Shown here in pieces: positions 32,485-34,308 of a stretch of 34,308 bases of DNA. A program made the position numbers and the translations under genes. A model generated the notes under the pieces. That model was not told where the DNA came from, searched no databases, and was given only the letters and a program-made list of their open reading frames with translations. How positions within the stretch are numbered: position 1 is the stretch's first letter; each line of letters opens with the position of its first letter. This stretch comes from Clostridium algidicarnis DSM 15099 (GTDB lineage Bacteria; Bacillota; Clostridia; Clostridiales; Clostridiaceae), in NCBI RefSeq assembly GCF_002934235.1, contig NZ_PTIS01000023.1:1-34308 (forward strand). Reading direction: 5' to 3'.

Positions 32485-33102
32485 GTGAAAGATATTATAT
32501 TAGCAACTAATAATGAACATAAAGTAAAAGAGTTTAAAGATATATTAAAAAATCTACCTGTTAATATTTATTCATTAAAAGAAGTTAATGTAGAGGTAGA
32601 TGTAGAAGAAACAGGTACTACATTTATAGAAAATTCTAAGATAAAGGTTCAATCTATATATTATATTTTAAAAGAGAAAAATAGAAAAGACTTTATTATA
32701 TTAGCAGATGATTCTGGACTTATGGTAGAGTATTTAAATGGTGATCCAGGAATATATTCAGCAAGATATGCAGGAGAACATGGGAACTCAGAAGAAAACA
32801 ATAAAAAGCTTTTATTAAAATTAAAAGGTGTACCATATGAAAATAGAAGAGCCAAATTCGTAAGTGCTATTGCATTAATGGACGATGAGGCTAGATTTAC
32901 AGTGGTAGAAGGTGAGGCTTATGGATATATTATAGAGGATTATAGAGGTGGTAAAGGTTTTGGATATGATCCTTTATTCTATTTTCCAGGAAGAAATAAG
33001 ACTTTTGCTGAAATGAGTGAAGAAGAAAAGAATGGGTTAAGTCATAGAGGTAAGGCTTTGAAAAAATTAAAAATAGAAATAGAAAAATTAGTAGAACTAT
33101 AA
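32485..33102 (+). CDS. rdgB: XTP/dITP diphosphatase (Ham1/RdgB family)
   Basis: This 205-residue house-cleaning enzyme hydrolyses non-canonical purine nucleoside triphosphates (XTP, ITP, dITP) to the monophosphates so that they do not enter DNA or RNA. Motifs in order are the substrate loop ATNNEHKVKEF (about 6-16), ETGTTFIENSKIK, the metal-binding ADDSGLMVEYLNGDPGIYSA, GKGFGYDPLFY and SHRGKALKKL near the end. The length is normal. GTG at 32485 is used as start, after AGGAG. The gene follows rph by 53 bp and precedes yfcE by about 46 bp, a conserved neighbourhood in clostridia. Confidence 0.95.
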   Translation: MKDIILATNNEHKVKEFKDILKNLPVNIYSLKEVNVEVDVEETGTTFIENSKIKVQSIYYILKEKNRKDFIILADDSGLMVEYLNGDPGIYSARYAGEHGNSEENNKKLLLKLKGVPYENRRAKFVSAIALMDDEARFTVVEGEAYGYIIEDYRGGKGFGYDPLFYFPGRNKTFAEMSEEEKNGLSHRGKALKKLKIEIEKLVEL

Positions 33103-33148
33103 TTTATGTTGGATTTAGATTGTAGCTGTTAAAGGAGATGCAGAAAGT

Positions 33149-33628
33149 TTGTTAGTAGCAATTATAAGTGATACTCATAGAGACCATGAAGTATTAAATA
33201 AGATAATTCATAAAGTTAAGAATTGTGATTATATACTTCACCTTGGAGATAATATAGAGGATCTAAAATACATAGAGGATAGAGCTAATAATAAAAAGAT
33301 AATATGTATGGGTGTTAAGGGAAATTGTGATTATTCGAATATTGTACCTAGTGAGAGAATTGTTGATATAGAGGGTCATAAGATATTTATGACTCATGGG
33401 CATAATTATGGAGTTAAAATTGATACCTGGAATATTAGGCGAAGAGCTTTTGAATTAAATTGTAAGATATGTTTATATGGTCATACTCATGTTTTTGGAA
33501 TAAATGAAGAAAATGGTAGCTATTTAATAAACCCTGGCAGCCCATCAATTTCTAGAGATGGGAAGAGAGGCTTTGTTATTATGGAAATAAGGGGAGAAGA
33601 TGTAAGACCATATTTTGTAGAAATTTAA
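33149..33628 (+). CDS. yfcE: YfcE/MJ0936-family metallophosphoesterase
   Basis: This 159-residue protein has all five metal-binding motifs of the calcineurin-like phosphodiesterase fold: SDTHRD (about 8-13), HLGDN, GNCD, THGHNYGV and YGHTH. Two metal ions, typically Mn or similar, are coordinated by these Asp, His and Asn residues. YfcE-type enzymes hydrolyse small phosphodiesters; the physiological substrate is not known. NPGSPSISRDG is also typical. The start is TTG at 33149, about eleven bases after AAAGGAG, and no ATG lies near. It is the last gene of the rph-rdgB-yfcE run. Confidence 0.92.
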   Translation: MLVAIISDTHRDHEVLNKIIHKVKNCDYILHLGDNIEDLKYIEDRANNKKIICMGVKGNCDYSNIVPSERIVDIEGHKIFMTHGHNYGVKIDTWNIRRRAFELNCKICLYGHTHVFGINEENGSYLINPGSPSISRDGKRGFVIMEIRGEDVRPYFVEI

Positions 33629-33796
33629 TAAAGTATACTTAGATTGGAAATTGTAGACTTGATATTACTAATTTAATTATATGAAAATATAGTTTCTAGT
33701 ATAAAATTATATGCCTATAAGTATTAAGGTATAGCCATTCTATGCATATTTATATGTTATAAAAATAAAAATGAATAAAAAAACAATAAAAAACTA

Positions 33797-33825
33797 TTGA
33801 CGTATTAAAGTATATCGTGTAGAAT
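33797..33825 (+). promoter_or_regulatory. Promoter of the tRNA cluster
   Basis: TTGACG (33797-33802), a 17-base spacer and TAGAAT (33820-33825), about 38 bases before the first tRNA, form a near-consensus sigma-A promoter. Confidence 0.8.
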
Positions 33826-33863
33826 AAATTATGTTGCGTGAGAACATACTTCTTTAAATGCAA

Positions 33864-33939
33864 CGGGGTGTAGCGCAGATGGGAGCGCGCGTGGTTTGGG
33901 ACCATGAGGTCGCAGGTTCAATCCCTGTCACCCCGACCA
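33864..33939 (+). tRNA. tRNA-Pro(TGG)
   Basis: Acceptor CGGGGTG/CACCCCG, the anticodon loop TTTGGGA with anticodon TGG, a TTCAATC T-loop and an encoded CCA end give a complete 76-base cloverleaf. Confidence 0.97.
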
Positions 33940-33944
33940 TTTAT

Positions 33945-34018
33945 GCGGGTATAACTCAATGGTAGAGTGCTAGCCTTCCAAGCTAGTTACGAGAGTTCGA
34001 TTCTCTCTACCCGCTCCA
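33945..34018 (+). tRNA. tRNA-Gly(TCC)
   Basis: Acceptor GCGGGTA/TACCCGC, anticodon stem CTAGC/GCTAG with loop CTTCCAA (anticodon TCC), T-loop TTCGATT and encoded CCA; 74 bases. Confidence 0.97.
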
Positions 34019-34047
34019 ATAGTTTCATGTAAATATGAAACTAATAT

Positions 34048-34124
<77 letters not shown>

Positions 34125-34128
34125 TTGT

Positions 34129-34205
34129 GGTGGACGTAGTTCAGTTGGTAGAGCGCCAGATTGTGGTTCTGGTTGTCGTGGGTTCGAGTCCCATCGTCCA
34201 CCCCA
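34129..34205 (+). tRNA. tRNA-His(GTG)
   Basis: Anticodon stem CCAGA/TCTGG with loop TTGTGGT gives anticodon GTG. The extra 5' G (34129) opposite C73 is the histidine identity element, followed by acceptor GTGGACG/CGTCCAC and encoded CCA. Confidence 0.97.
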
Positions 34206-34213
34206 TAAAAAAG

Positions 34214-34288
34214 TGGGGTGTCGCCAAGCGGTAAGGCAATGGACTTTGACTCCATTATGCGTAGGTTCAAATCCTGCCATCCCAGCCA
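34214..34288 (+). tRNA. tRNA-Gln(TTG)
   Basis: Acceptor TGGGGTG/CATCCCA with one G-T pair, anticodon stem ATGGA/TCCAT with loop CTTTGAC (anticodon TTG), T-loop TTCAAAT and encoded CCA; 75 bases. Confidence 0.97.
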
Positions 34289-34291
34289 AAC

Positions 34292-34308
34292 GGTTTACTA
34301 GCTCAGTT
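34292..34308 (+). tRNA. Start of a sixth tRNA, cut by the window end
   Basis: GGTTTAC, then TA and GCTCAGTT, gives a seven-base acceptor strand, the U8-A9 pair and the start of a D arm. The anticodon lies outside the window, so the amino acid is unknown. Confidence 0.75.

Overview
The window looks like chromosomal DNA of a low-GC, Gram-positive anaerobe of the Clostridium sensu stricto type. The grounds are strong A+T bias, AGGAGG-type ribosome binding sites, TTG/GTG starts, and clostridial-type LigA, PcrA and Opp proteins. The species cannot be read from the sequence.

Bases 1-4600 are accessory DNA. The window opens in the 3' end of a group II intron (domains V and VI), which interrupts an IS3-family transposase gene. 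The right end of that IS has landed in the 3' end of a tnpV-like transposon gene. Next comes a leftward metal-handling cluster: a P-type ATPase with an unusual CPG motif, a His/Cys-containing small protein, a free-standing HMA metal-binding protein and a Crp/Fnr regulator. Two perfect TTGAT-N4-ATCAA boxes lie at identical class-II spacing from two TATAAT hexamers, and the regulator carries the matching E-x-x-S-R recognition helix, so the cluster looks self-contained and autoregulated.

Bases 4700-9260 hold a VTT/TVP38 membrane protein, then a TetR repressor with a palindromic operator and the MMPL/RND exporter it probably controls. Bases 9263-9920 are a very A+T-rich gene-free stretch with nested inverted repeats and a likely promoter. 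Bases 9921-15569 are a complete oligopeptide ABC transporter operon (oppABCDF), with a hairpin separating the abundant binding protein from the permease genes.

Bases 15700-27000 are mostly housekeeping: pgi, a YaiI/YqxD protein overlapping it by one base, a seven-repeat triple-tyrosine-type protein followed by a leaderless lytic transglycosylase, an RsuA-family pseudouridine synthase, then pcrA and ligA. The gaps contain at least two structured elements and one well-formed candidate small RNA gene (promoter, two hairpins, terminator).

Bases 27000-33630 carry small membrane proteins, a protein with a faint Mrr-like segment, an orphan OppA-like lipoprotein, an unrecognised 459-residue protein, and the rph-rdgB-yfcE group. 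The window ends in a tRNA cluster (Pro, Gly, Arg, His, Gln and a cut-off sixth) behind a consensus-like promoter.
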